From the NCBI GenBank assembly GCA_964366875.1, contig CAYIVF010000004.1, forward strand, positions 1 to 35,634: a DNA stretch of 35,634 nucleotides, written 5' to 3'. This document shows, in pieces, positions 1 to 6,966 of this stretch (position 1 is the first letter of the stretch; each line of letters opens with the position of its first letter). The notes beneath the pieces were generated by a model, which saw only the letters and a program-made list of their open reading frames with translations, was not told the DNA's origin and made no database searches. A program made the position numbers and the translations under genes. Origin of the DNA: CAYIVF01 sp964366875 (lineage in GTDB: Bacteria; Patescibacteriota; Minisyncoccia; Minisyncoccales; Staskawiczbacteraceae).

Positions 1-1985
1 TAGAGCATGGACCAATAAAAATTGGCGCAAGCGACTCTAACAGTAAAGATTATAAGGGGTTAGATGAATTTAGAACTCAAATTTCTGATGTTTCTTCATT
101 TGTTGAAGAGCAAGTTCAGGTGGACGGAAAACAAATGATTATTATTGATATTAATAAATGGCAAGGGTTAAAGTTAATTGAGCAGTTAATGTATTTTAAG
201 CCAAAAGTAGAAAAAATAAAATCAGCGGTTGAAGCGGATTTAAAGCAGTTAAACGACGCAAGGGCCGTATTGGCAGATTGCTATACCGCCAAATCCTCGG
301 TTGACCTGCTTGAAATAACAGAAACAACAAAAAAACAAGAAAAAGTTATAATGATTCAAAAAACATTTCAAGACCCTGAAACTAATGCGCCGATTGATTC
401 TTCAAAATATTGCGCGGGATTTAAATACGCAAATTCTGACAGTTTTTATTCCTGCCAAAATATGTGTCCAGACACAAGTCAACAAGCAATTCAATGCTAT
501 AAAAACTGCGGGCAATATGAAAATGGCGATGATGCTTATTTGGAGACACAAAAAAAATGCGTGGAAAATTGTTTTAACACAAGACCCTGTTCCGGGGGGT
601 TTTCAGGCAATTTTGGCGATTGTATAATCTCCCTTAAGGTCCAATGTTTAACGGACAGGTGCAGCGATAACTCAAGGTGCCTTTTAGACAATAAGGATAA
701 ATGCCTGCTTGATTATCCGAGTTTTCCACAATGCGCAAACGCCGATAAGGAATCAGGCAATTTAAAAAATTGCATAGATGGTTCTTACTTATGCAAATAC
801 GGCTCTGACCAATACGCCGGATACCCCGACTGCTTAAAAACATATTATTCAGGAAAAGATTATTCTTCTTCGTCTCTTTATAAACATCCGGAATATCAAA
901 AATGCGAAAATCCTTATGATTTTTATGGAACAATGGGAGCAACTTGTATTGATGTATATCCTCAAACCGCTAAATGTCCCTCTGCCTCAAAATGTCCGGA
1001 TTGTCCTTGTGGAATTATCAATGAAACAATCAAAATTACATCTAACAACCAAAACCAGTCAAATAACCAAAGTTCTAACATTTCTTATTACTCCAACACT
1101 ACTAATCCAAACGAGCCTGGATATACGCCAGGAGGGCCTTCTTATCCTCAACCTCCATCTTATCCGCCCACTTACCCGCCAACCACTCCGCCTACTTACC
1201 CGCCAACCACAATTACTAAAAAAATTTCTGCCTATAGGGTTGTTGCGGGCGACTGCGCCGAGTATCGCTATAACGGCGACCCTTTGACTTTTTATTGCAG
1301 AACGCAGTGGGAATGGGAATGGCCTATAATAGGGAAATTATGGGATACTTCAAAAGGAAACGAAATTCCAGTTGGCCAGACAGTTGACGATTCAAGAAAA
1401 TGGGCCGACGAACTGTTTAAAAATCTAAGCGACTTTACTGAAAAGGTTCAAGATATGGTAGAATATCTAAAGCAGATAGGTGAAGCAAAAGATTATTGTA
1501 AATGCGACAGCAAATATGACGGTGGTAAACCAATATGCACAACTGATTGCCAATATAATTCAGGGGGCACAACAACCACAATAGACCCGTACACGGGCGA
1601 AGAAATAACTGTCACCATACCGCCTTCTTGCGCATTTGTGCCATGCAATGGCAACCCATGTCTGCAAGTGATAGATTACCTCTCAGAAGTTCAGGATCAT
1701 TATAAGCAGTTAAAAACATCTTTTACAATTTTTTATGTTTTAACTCTTGCAGACAAAAGAACAGATATTGTAAAGGAATTGATTTATTCAAGAAATAAAA
1801 TGCACGATTGCAGTGTCTATATGAAGCAGCTGGGACAGGATTCAATAAAGACATTAAGTTGCACCAGGGCTTATTTGAATGGTTTTTTACAGAAAAGGTG
1901 TTACGGCGTTTTAGACGGTCTGGTTAAAGCGCCGTCCAAAGATTTAACCGATAATTGGTTTTGCAGCCAAAAAGTTAATAGGTAA
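1..1985 (+). CDS. Cys-rich, Pro-linker secreted/surface protein, 5' truncated by window edge
   Basis: The reading frame is open from base 3 to the stop at 1985, so the gene enters from outside the window. The GTG at 120 is only an internal Val codon. I recognise no domain. Visible parts: a Lys/Glu-rich helical stretch, then a long region dense in cysteines in repeated C-x3-C and C-x2-C-like spacings, an Asn/Gln/Ser-rich stretch, a Pro-Thr-Tyr linker near bases 1135-1210 built from YPPTYPPTTPP-like units, and a C-terminal region with further Cys clusters. Paired cysteines plus a proline linker suggest an extracytoplasmic, disulfide-bonded protein. The next gene starts 7 nt downstream and is secreted and pilin-like, so the two are probably co-expressed. 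Function unknown; gene reality is near certain. Confidence 0.85.
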   Translation, partial: EHGPIKIGASDSNSKDYKGLDEFRTQISDVSSFVEEQVQVDGKQMIIIDINKWQGLKLIEQLMYFKPKVEKIKSAVEADLKQLNDARAVLADCYTAKSSVDLLEITETTKKQEKVIMIQKTFQDPETNAPIDSSKYCAGFKYANSDSFYSCQNMCPDTSQQAIQCYKNCGQYENGDDAYLETQKKCVENCFNTRPCSGGFSGNFGDCIISLKVQCLTDRCSDNSRCLLDNKDKCLLDYPSFPQCANADKESGNLKNCIDGSYLCKYGSDQYAGYPDCLKTYYSGKDYSSSSLYKHPEYQKCENPYDFYGTMGATCIDVYPQTAKCPSASKCPDCPCGIINETIKITSNNQNQSNNQSSNISYYSNTTNPNEPGYTPGGPSYPQPPSYPPTYPPTTPPTYPPTTITKKISAYRVVAGDCAEYRYNGDPLTFYCRTQWEWEWPIIGKLWDTSKGNEIPVGQTVDDSRKWADELFKNLSDFTEKVQDMVEYLKQIGEAKDYCKCDSKYDGGKPICTTDCQYNSGGTTTTIDPYTGEEITVTIPPSCAFVPCNGNPCLQVIDYLSEVQDHYKQLKTSFTIFYVLTLADKRTDIVKELIYSRNKMHDCSVYMKQLGQDSIKTLSCTRAYLNGFLQKRCYGVLDGLVKAPSKDLTDNWFCSQKVNR

Positions 1986-1992
1986 AAAAATT

Positions 1993-3447
1993 ATGCTTAA
2001 AAAACACACATATTTTATACTCTTTGTACCCATTTTTTTGTTTTTTCTGAGTTTCGGTTATTGTTTTGCGCTTGAGGTGCAAACCCCGCAAGGGAAATCA
2101 GGATATCCTTCCTTTCCTTTTGTGCCTCAAATAACAGAGCAAAGCACTCTGCCTAATTATTTTGTTTATTATTTTGGCGCGGCAATGTATATAGCTGGCA
2201 TATTGGCTCTTGTTATGCTGGCTATTGCCGGTATCCAACTTATTGCTTCTACAGGAAATCCAGAAAGGATAAGTGAAGCAAAAAAGAGAGCGACAAGCGC
2301 TATTTTAGGATTAGTTTTATTGTTTGCTTCTTTCATTATTATCAACACAATAAATCCCCGGCTGACAAATTTAGAACCATCAGAACCGCTAAAACAAGTA
2401 GGAGGTCCTCTTTTATCGGGTCCTGCTGGAACAATACCAGCGCTAATGATGGTAGGTGACATCAGCGCTATAATACAAAAATATACAAAGATTTCTTGGC
2501 CTGAATTTACAAAAGATTCAGCGGGCAAACAAATACGAAACTGCGACCCAACAAAAGATTATCCTTATTTTATTTACTTTTATCAGGATAAAAACTTTCA
2601 AAAAATAAAAAAAGTGGACGGGTGGACATCATTAACCTGTGGCCACTATATTGATATTTCTGGCGCAAATTCTTATTTAATGAAACAACTAACGCCAGGT
2701 GTTTATTTTTATCAAACAGATAATTGCACCCCTGCTGCAGATAGCAATGAAATGCCCCTTGTCGCTTATACGCAAAGTTTTTCATCAGCTTCCCTTCCGA
2801 ATATAAAATCAGTTTATATTGTTAATGGCGACGATCCTTTTTCTGGCCCTTTTTTTGGCGCGATTTTATTTCCATTTTCTAATTATCAAGGATTTGGTTA
2901 TGTTCCTATGCATTTTGTTGAAACAGCCGGCTCTTTTCGTTGTATACAATTTAGACCTGTTTGGCAAAATATTGCTTCGATTGTTATTTATAAATGGGTT
3001 GGCAGGGACAAGAATGGATATGTTTTATCGGCTGGTCCTGGAGTGACTTTATACACTAAACCTAACTATACGGGCGGCAGTTATACGATTCCCTCCCTAA
3101 ATATCCAGGAAATGTTTCTTCTTAAGCCATTAGCAGACCTTTTTGTTGACTATGCTAATACTAATGTGCCGGAAGACGAACGAGAAAAATGCGAATTTTT
3201 TCATGTTCCAGGCACAGCATATGTAGGTTATGACTACTACTGTCTTCAGTCAATTAAAATAGATGGGAATTATCTTGTTATTCTTGATGCAGGTTATACT
3301 GCTTTGCCAAATATATTTAAGGTACGGGCAGAAGCGTTTCCACAAGGAACCCAACCAAACGGACCGCCGGATTTAAATTTAGAAGATATCACTGCGGGAA
3401 GAGCGAAACGCATTGAAATAATTCCGTTGGCAGAGCCGTTTCAGTAA
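1993..3447 (+). CDS. T4SS-pilin-like N-terminus fused to beta/gamma-crystallin-like repeats
   Basis: 484 residues. A hydrophobic signal-like helix (about 5-26) is followed by two membrane helices (about 57-82 and 102-120) separated by a polar ASTGNPERISEAKK loop. This layout is typical of the T4SS pilin-like (VirB2-like) proteins common in Patescibacteria and recurs in the short gene at 10127-10498. Unlike that gene, this one continues for about 350 residues. The extension contains several Greek-key-like stretches with an aromatic start and a GxSY-type core: near 193-207, 289-305 and most clearly 351-366 (VTLYTKPNYTGGSYTI). It also has scattered Cys residues. It lies 7 nt after the Cys-rich gene and is convergent with rsmA, 7 nt away, with no obvious terminator between. 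Pilin-like part confident; crystallin assignment is by motif only. Confidence 0.75.
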   Translation: MLKKHTYFILFVPIFLFFLSFGYCFALEVQTPQGKSGYPSFPFVPQITEQSTLPNYFVYYFGAAMYIAGILALVMLAIAGIQLIASTGNPERISEAKKRATSAILGLVLLFASFIIINTINPRLTNLEPSEPLKQVGGPLLSGPAGTIPALMMVGDISAIIQKYTKISWPEFTKDSAGKQIRNCDPTKDYPYFIYFYQDKNFQKIKKVDGWTSLTCGHYIDISGANSYLMKQLTPGVYFYQTDNCTPAADSNEMPLVAYTQSFSSASLPNIKSVYIVNGDDPFSGPFFGAILFPFSNYQGFGYVPMHFVETAGSFRCIQFRPVWQNIASIVIYKWVGRDKNGYVLSAGPGVTLYTKPNYTGGSYTIPSLNIQEMFLLKPLADLFVDYANTNVPEDEREKCEFFHVPGTAYVGYDYYCLQSIKIDGNYLVILDAGYTALPNIFKVRAEAFPQGTQPNGPPDLNLEDITAGRAKRIEIIPLAEPFQ

Positions 3448-3454
3448 AGGTAAT

Positions 3455-4345
3455 TTAAAAACTATTTATAAGGTTTATCCAATCTTTTACGGAAAGAGTT
3501 TCTGCTCTTTGGTTTGGTTTTATATTATTTTTTAGAAGCCAAATTTCAACTTCTTTTTTATCTTTTAGCATTGGAAGGCCCGTCCTTCCAAAACTTTTTT
3601 CCTTGGCCTCGCCAAGGAGATTTTTAGCCAAGTTGCCAGCAAGTTGTTTTCTTGGCTGGGAAAACCCGGCCTTTACAATTTTAAAGAAAAGCTGGTTAGA
3701 GGCCCGTCCTCTAACCGCAGAGGATGGGCCTCTGCGGAAGCTGAGAGGAGTTATTTTTATTATTGCTGAGTCAACTTTTGGCGACGGCCAGAAGTAATTT
3801 TTTGAAACATAGAAAATAATTTTAGGAACAGCGTAAAATTGGACAGAAACAGACAGCAAGCTCATATCAGGCGGTTTTGCGCAAATTCTTTGAGCCACTT
3901 CTTTTTGAAGCGTTAAAACCATTGATTCGGGCGGGTTTTCCGCCTCAAGAAACTTTCTAATTACAGGCGAAGCGATATAGTAAGGCAGATTGGCGACAAC
4001 CTTGTAATTTTCAATTTTCAATTTACAATTTTCAATTTTTAAAATGTCGCCATTTATAATTTTAATATTTTTAAAGTCGGATAGTGTCTCTTTTAAGATT
4101 TCACACATTTTTTTGTCTTTTTCAACTGCAATTACCTTTTTTACTCTTTGCGCAAGCTCTTTTGTTAAAGTTCCTATGCCTGGCCCTATTTCTAAAATAA
4201 TATCAGTTGCTTTTAGGTTAGCTGTTTCAATGATTTTTTGAAGGATATTTTTATTAATCAAAAAATTTTGTCCTAAACCCTTTAAGGCGCGAGTGTCGTA
4301 TTGGAAAAGCAGTTCTTTAATTATTTTTGGAGAAGTTAGGTCCAT
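3455..4345 (-). CDS. rsmA: 16S rRNA (adenine1518-N6/adenine1519-N6)-dimethyltransferase RsmA/KsgA
   Basis: RsmA dimethylates two adjacent adenines in helix 45 of 16S rRNA late in 30S assembly. The SAM-binding motif LEIGPGIGTL (residues 51-60) and the catalytic NLPYY motif (119-123) are intact, as are the FSQPRKQL and QRAETLS blocks of the C-terminal domain. I chose the ATG at 4345 over 4366 because the upstream ATG overlaps a TATAAT box. Length 296. Three segments look like inserted repeat DNA read in frame: residues ~104-115 (AT-rich heptads), ~203-216 (a double hairpin) and ~244-258 (two further hairpins). They fall at loop positions where the family is usually shorter, so function is probably kept. 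Its expression appears to be near-leaderless. Confidence 0.95.
   Translation of the reverse strand: MDLTSPKIIKELLFQYDTRALKGLGQNFLINKNILQKIIETANLKATDIILEIGPGIGTLTKELAQRVKKVIAVEKDKKMCEILKETLSDFKNIKIINGDILKIENCKLKIENYKVVANLPYYIASPVIRKFLEAENPPESMVLTLQKEVAQRICAKPPDMSLLSVSVQFYAVPKIIFYVSKNYFWPSPKVDSAIIKITPLSFRRGPSSAVRGRASNQLFFKIVKAGFSQPRKQLAGNLAKNLLGEAKEKSFGRTGLPMLKDKKEVEIWLLKNNIKPNQRAETLSVKDWINLINSF
3571..3620. repeat. Two adjacent palindromic hairpins inside rsmA (families B and A)
   Basis: Bases 3571-3591 form an 8-bp perfect stem (TTGGAAGG / CCTTCCAA) with a CCCGT loop. Bases 3601-3617 form a 7-bp stem (CCTTGGC / GCCAAGG) with a CTC loop, followed by AGATTTTT as in the copy at 34.7 kb. Both are read in frame by rsmA near its C-terminus. 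Confidence 0.8.
3694..3737. repeat. Inverted pair of family-B hairpins inside rsmA
   Basis: The first hairpin has a 9-bp stem GGTTAGAGG/CCTCTAACC with loop CCCGT. It abuts a second hairpin with 9-bp stem CCGCAGAGG/CCTCTGCGG and loop ATGGG, nearly the complement of the first loop. The pair resembles two REP units in inverted order. It is translated in frame within rsmA as an RRGPSSAVRGR-like insert. Confidence 0.8.
4006..4040. repeat. AT-rich heptad repeat inside rsmA
   Basis: Tandem units of the type CAATTTT/AATTGAAA lie inside the rsmA coding frame and encode a KIENCKLKIEN-like peptide. The same heptads occur between genes at 10505-10541 and 12243-12270 and, less regularly, at 19825-19880. 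It is a low-complexity repeat that here has been absorbed into a protein without breaking the frame. Confidence 0.7.
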
Positions 4346-4354
4346 AATTGTTAT

Positions 4355-4360
4355 ATTATA
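4355..4360 (-). promoter_or_regulatory. -10 element of rsmA, near-leaderless
   Basis: On the minus strand TGGTATAATATAAC carries an extended -10 (TGnTATAAT). Only 9 nt separate the -10 box from the ATG at 4345, so the transcript should start about 3 nt before the start codon. No Shine-Dalgarno is possible. The same 14-nt string precedes the gene at 31182. A good -35 is not visible. Confidence 0.65.
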
Positions 4361-4416
4361 CCACATGGGGATAACTTCTTGACCGAGGGGCTTTAAAATG
4401 ATAAGTTTAAAGCAAG

Positions 4417-5541
4417 TTGTTAAAAATAATAGAAAAAATAAAAGAAACTCAAAAGAGGATAAATCTAAAGGGACTATTCAAAAACCCCTTCTTTTATTTT
4501 GGGCTAATGGCCTTTGTTTTAGTTGTGACAATATATTTTTCATGTGACAGCTTCGCTAGTTTTGACAGCCTCGGTAACAGCCAAATCGTGTTTTTTAACC
4601 CCTTTTTTAGTAAATCTGTTAATTCAAATAGCGACAGCCTATTTTTTAACCAACAGGGAGTGCTGTCTTTGGAAACCCCGGATTTAAAAATAATGCAGGA
4701 TAACAGCGTTTACGGCGTTTCCACTCCGCGCGTTTTAACCCCCAAGGTATTGGGAGACATATTTGGTGGAGATTCACAAGACAGAAAAGAGATAGTTGAA
4801 TATGGTGTACAGCCAGGAGACAGTTTGCAGTCTATAGCAGATGCTTACGGGCTCTCTGTCAACACCATACTTTGGGCAAATGACCTTACAAGTTCTTCAA
4901 CAATCAAAGTTGGCCAAACCTTGGTTATTCTTCCAGTTTCAGGAGTTTTGCACGTAGTAAAATCCGGCGATACCATAAGCGAGATTGCTGCAAAGTATAA
5001 AGTGAAACCAGATGATGTGGTGGCTTTCAATGATTTAATAAACGAGAATGATATTTATATTGGTGACATTTTAATTGTGCCAGATGGCGTAATGCCCAAG
5101 AAATCATCCCCATTAATGAATGTTCAAGCTCCTTTAGCTGATAACTTCTTTATTTTCCCGACACAAGGCCGCATTACCCAGGGACTTCATTTTTATAACG
5201 CCGTAGACATTGCCAACAAGTGTGGAACCCCGATTTATGCAGCGGCTTCAGGTATAGTGCAAAGAGTCAAATATGGATATAACTTTGGCGGAGGCAACCA
5301 AGTAACAATTTTGCATTCGGGTGGAGTAGTAACCTACTATGGCCACCTAATGACAATTTTTGTAAAACCAGGAGACAAAGTTAATGTTGGCGACAGAATT
5401 GCTTTAATAGGTGGAGGAGCTGGTATATCGGGAGCAGGTCTTTCAACCGGATGCCATTTGCACTTCCAAGTTATGGGAGCTAAAAATCCTTTAACAAATT
5501 TAACAAAATATCCAATTGGTACAACTATAAACCTTAAATAA
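4417..5541 (+). CDS. LysM-LysM-M23 family metalloendopeptidase, membrane anchored
   Basis: 374 residues. A single membrane helix (about 24-42) is followed by a Ser/Asn-rich linker, two LysM peptidoglycan-binding modules (about 128-173 and 178-222) and a peptidase M23 domain. The zinc ligands are visible as H258 and D264, and H349 in the HLHF motif; the YYGHL motif supplies the further active-site H310. This is a lysostaphin-like or murein-hydrolase-activator-type enzyme acting outside the membrane on peptide crosslinks. The only in-frame start before the membrane helix is a TTG at 4417, since a stop precedes it at 4408. No clear Shine-Dalgarno is seen, so the start is uncertain. Divergent from rsmA; a strong terminator follows. 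Confidence 0.92.
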   Translation: MLKIIEKIKETQKRINLKGLFKNPFFYFGLMAFVLVVTIYFSCDSFASFDSLGNSQIVFFNPFFSKSVNSNSDSLFFNQQGVLSLETPDLKIMQDNSVYGVSTPRVLTPKVLGDIFGGDSQDRKEIVEYGVQPGDSLQSIADAYGLSVNTILWANDLTSSSTIKVGQTLVILPVSGVLHVVKSGDTISEIAAKYKVKPDDVVAFNDLINENDIYIGDILIVPDGVMPKKSSPLMNVQAPLADNFFIFPTQGRITQGLHFYNAVDIANKCGTPIYAAASGIVQRVKYGYNFGGGNQVTILHSGGVVTYYGHLMTIFVKPGDKVNVGDRIALIGGGAGISGAGLSTGCHLHFQVMGAKNPLTNLTKYPIGTTINLK

Positions 5542-5546
5542 AATAA

Positions 5547-5583
5547 ATAAAAACCCCGCACATGTATGTGCGGGGTTTTTATT
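5547..5583. terminator. Bidirectional intrinsic terminator
   Basis: A perfect stem with CCCCGCACA / TGTGCGGGG arms around a TGTA loop is flanked by A-tracts on the left and T-tracts on the right. It serves the M23 gene on the plus strand and the DksA-family gene on the minus strand. Confidence 0.9.
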
Positions 5584-5596
5584 TGGTAGCCAGAAG

Positions 5597-5953
5597 TTAT
5601 TTATTACAGCTCATGCAGAACTTCGCTTCGGGGCAGACTTGTAATCTTTTTTCATCAATCTCTTTGTCGCACTTTTCACAGATTCCGTATTTATTATTCT
5701 CTATTTTTTCTAATGCTTTGTTTATATCTTTCAACCTTAACTCTAGGTTATGTTCAAGAGAAAGAAGGTTGTCGTATTCTTGCGCCTCATCCGCTTCTTC
5801 TTCCATGTTTCCATTTTCTCTGTTTGGATACCTTGCATCCCAATTATGTTTTAGATTTTTGTCTTCTGTTGCAAAGTTTTTTAGTTCTTTTTGCAAAGAG
5901 TCTCTTTGTTTTTCTAATTTTTCTTTTAATTCCTCTATTATTTTTTTGTCCAT
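5597..5953 (-). CDS. DksA/TraR family zinc-finger protein
   Basis: 118 residues. A charged coiled-coil N-terminal half is followed by a C4 zinc finger at C92, C95, C113 and C116, the layout of the DksA/TraR family that binds RNA polymerase through its secondary channel. The coiled-coil tip carries an acidic MEEEADEAQEYDN segment rather than the DxxDxA motif of E. coli DksA, so ppGpp-linked activity cannot be assumed. It is the last gene of the minus-strand unit led by rpsO, 13 nt after the coiled-coil gene. Family assignment is strong, exact role open. Confidence 0.88.
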   Translation of the reverse strand: MDKKIIEELKEKLEKQRDSLQKELKNFATEDKNLKHNWDARYPNRENGNMEEEADEAQEYDNLLSLEHNLELRLKDINKALEKIENNKYGICEKCDKEIDEKRLQVCPEAKFCMSCNK

Positions 5954-5966
5954 CTCTTTTTTTTAA

Positions 5967-6965
5967 TTACTTTTTTGTTCCCTCCTCAACGTCTTGTATA
6001 AACTTTTTCCTTTGCTCTTCTTCTATTTCCGCCGCCCTCGCCAGTTTTTCTTTTACGGGCGCCGGTATTTCTTTTAAAAACTCATTCTCTTTTGGCTGTT
6101 CTGCCGTACGAGTCCATTGCTGTCTTTGGATTTTTTCTTGAGTTTGGGCCTTTATCTTAGCTGTTGCCTCCCTGGCTGCTTTTTGTTCTTCGGCCTCGCC
6201 CCTTCTTCTTTCTTCTACTTTAGCTATCACCGCAGAATATATATCTCTTAAAGACTTATCTATACCCAGTATTTTTTGGTTTAAATCGTTTTTTTCTGCC
6301 ACTAATTGTTCAGACGATTTATCAATTTCCTTTATTTTATTTTCTATATTTTCTAATTGTTTTTCTATTTCCCATCTCTTTTTTTCTATTTCCTGAATTT
6401 CTTTTTCAAGAGCCCACCTTCTCTGTTCTAAGCTTTTTCTTTCCGAAGCCAAAGTGGTTGTTTGCGCTTTTTCTGCAATAAATTTTTGTTCATCTTCTAA
6501 TTTTTTTTCTTGTTCTAAAACAGAATTTAATTTTGCCTCCCAATCTCGTTTTTCCAATAAAATTTTGTTTTTTTGTAACTTTAAAGCAGGGTCTTTTTCT
6601 TTATCTATTGATTCTGCCTGTTTTCCAAAGCCAAGGCGCTGTGATTCTAATAAAAATATCTGCTGGCGCTCTTGTTCTGACGCATATTCTTTTAAGTCTT
6701 TTTCTGCCATTCTTTCTTCTGCAGCATTTTTTTCAAGCACCTTTTCTCTCCCGGCTTTTTCTGCCTCATTTTTTGCCTTTTCTTTATTTGCCAGTTTTTT
6801 TTCCTGCTCTTGAATCTGCTCTTCTAACGTTTTGATTTTAACTATTTTATCTCTTTCTTTTAAAGCATCAGCCTCTCTCAAGGCTTGCAGGTCTTTTTTC
6901 ATTGTTCTTATCTCGGCTCGTTTTAAAAACTCTTTAGCTTGTAACTTTTCGGCTTCAGTTGCCAT
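5967..6965 (-). CDS. Long coiled-coil protein of unknown function
   Basis: 332 residues made almost entirely of Glu, Lys, Gln, Arg, Ala and Leu in heptad-like order, with no signal peptide, no membrane helix and a few scattered Trp residues. It is predicted to be one long coiled coil. No enzymatic motif is visible. It starts 1 nt after the pnp stop codon and precedes the DksA-family gene, so it is translated from the same message as the RNA-decay genes. Its composition makes any homology by similarity search unreliable. It could be a scaffold, but that is only a guess from position. Confidence 0.8.
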   Translation of the reverse strand: MATEAEKLQAKEFLKRAEIRTMKKDLQALREADALKERDKIVKIKTLEEQIQEQEKKLANKEKAKNEAEKAGREKVLEKNAAEERMAEKDLKEYASEQERQQIFLLESQRLGFGKQAESIDKEKDPALKLQKNKILLEKRDWEAKLNSVLEQEKKLEDEQKFIAEKAQTTTLASERKSLEQRRWALEKEIQEIEKKRWEIEKQLENIENKIKEIDKSSEQLVAEKNDLNQKILGIDKSLRDIYSAVIAKVEERRRGEAEEQKAAREATAKIKAQTQEKIQRQQWTRTAEQPKENEFLKEIPAPVKEKLARAAEIEEEQRKKFIQDVEEGTKK

Positions 6966-6966
6966 A

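Noticed and set aside
120..122. GTG start of a 621-residue protein
   Set aside because: The frame is open all the way to the window edge, so this is an internal Val codon of a truncated gene.
2169..2528. 119-codon minus-strand frame inside the pilin-fusion gene
   Set aside because: Shadow of a longer frame with clear membrane helices; no start signal or domain.
4379..4407. Promoter for the M23 gene (TTGACC and a weak -10)
   Set aside because: The best -10 at 17-nt spacing is TAAGTT, only three matches; too weak to list.
5562..6141. Plus-strand frames rich in Ser, Phe and Leu
   Set aside because: They are antisense to the DksA-family and coiled-coil genes, and their composition is what antisense of Glu/Lys-rich coding gives.
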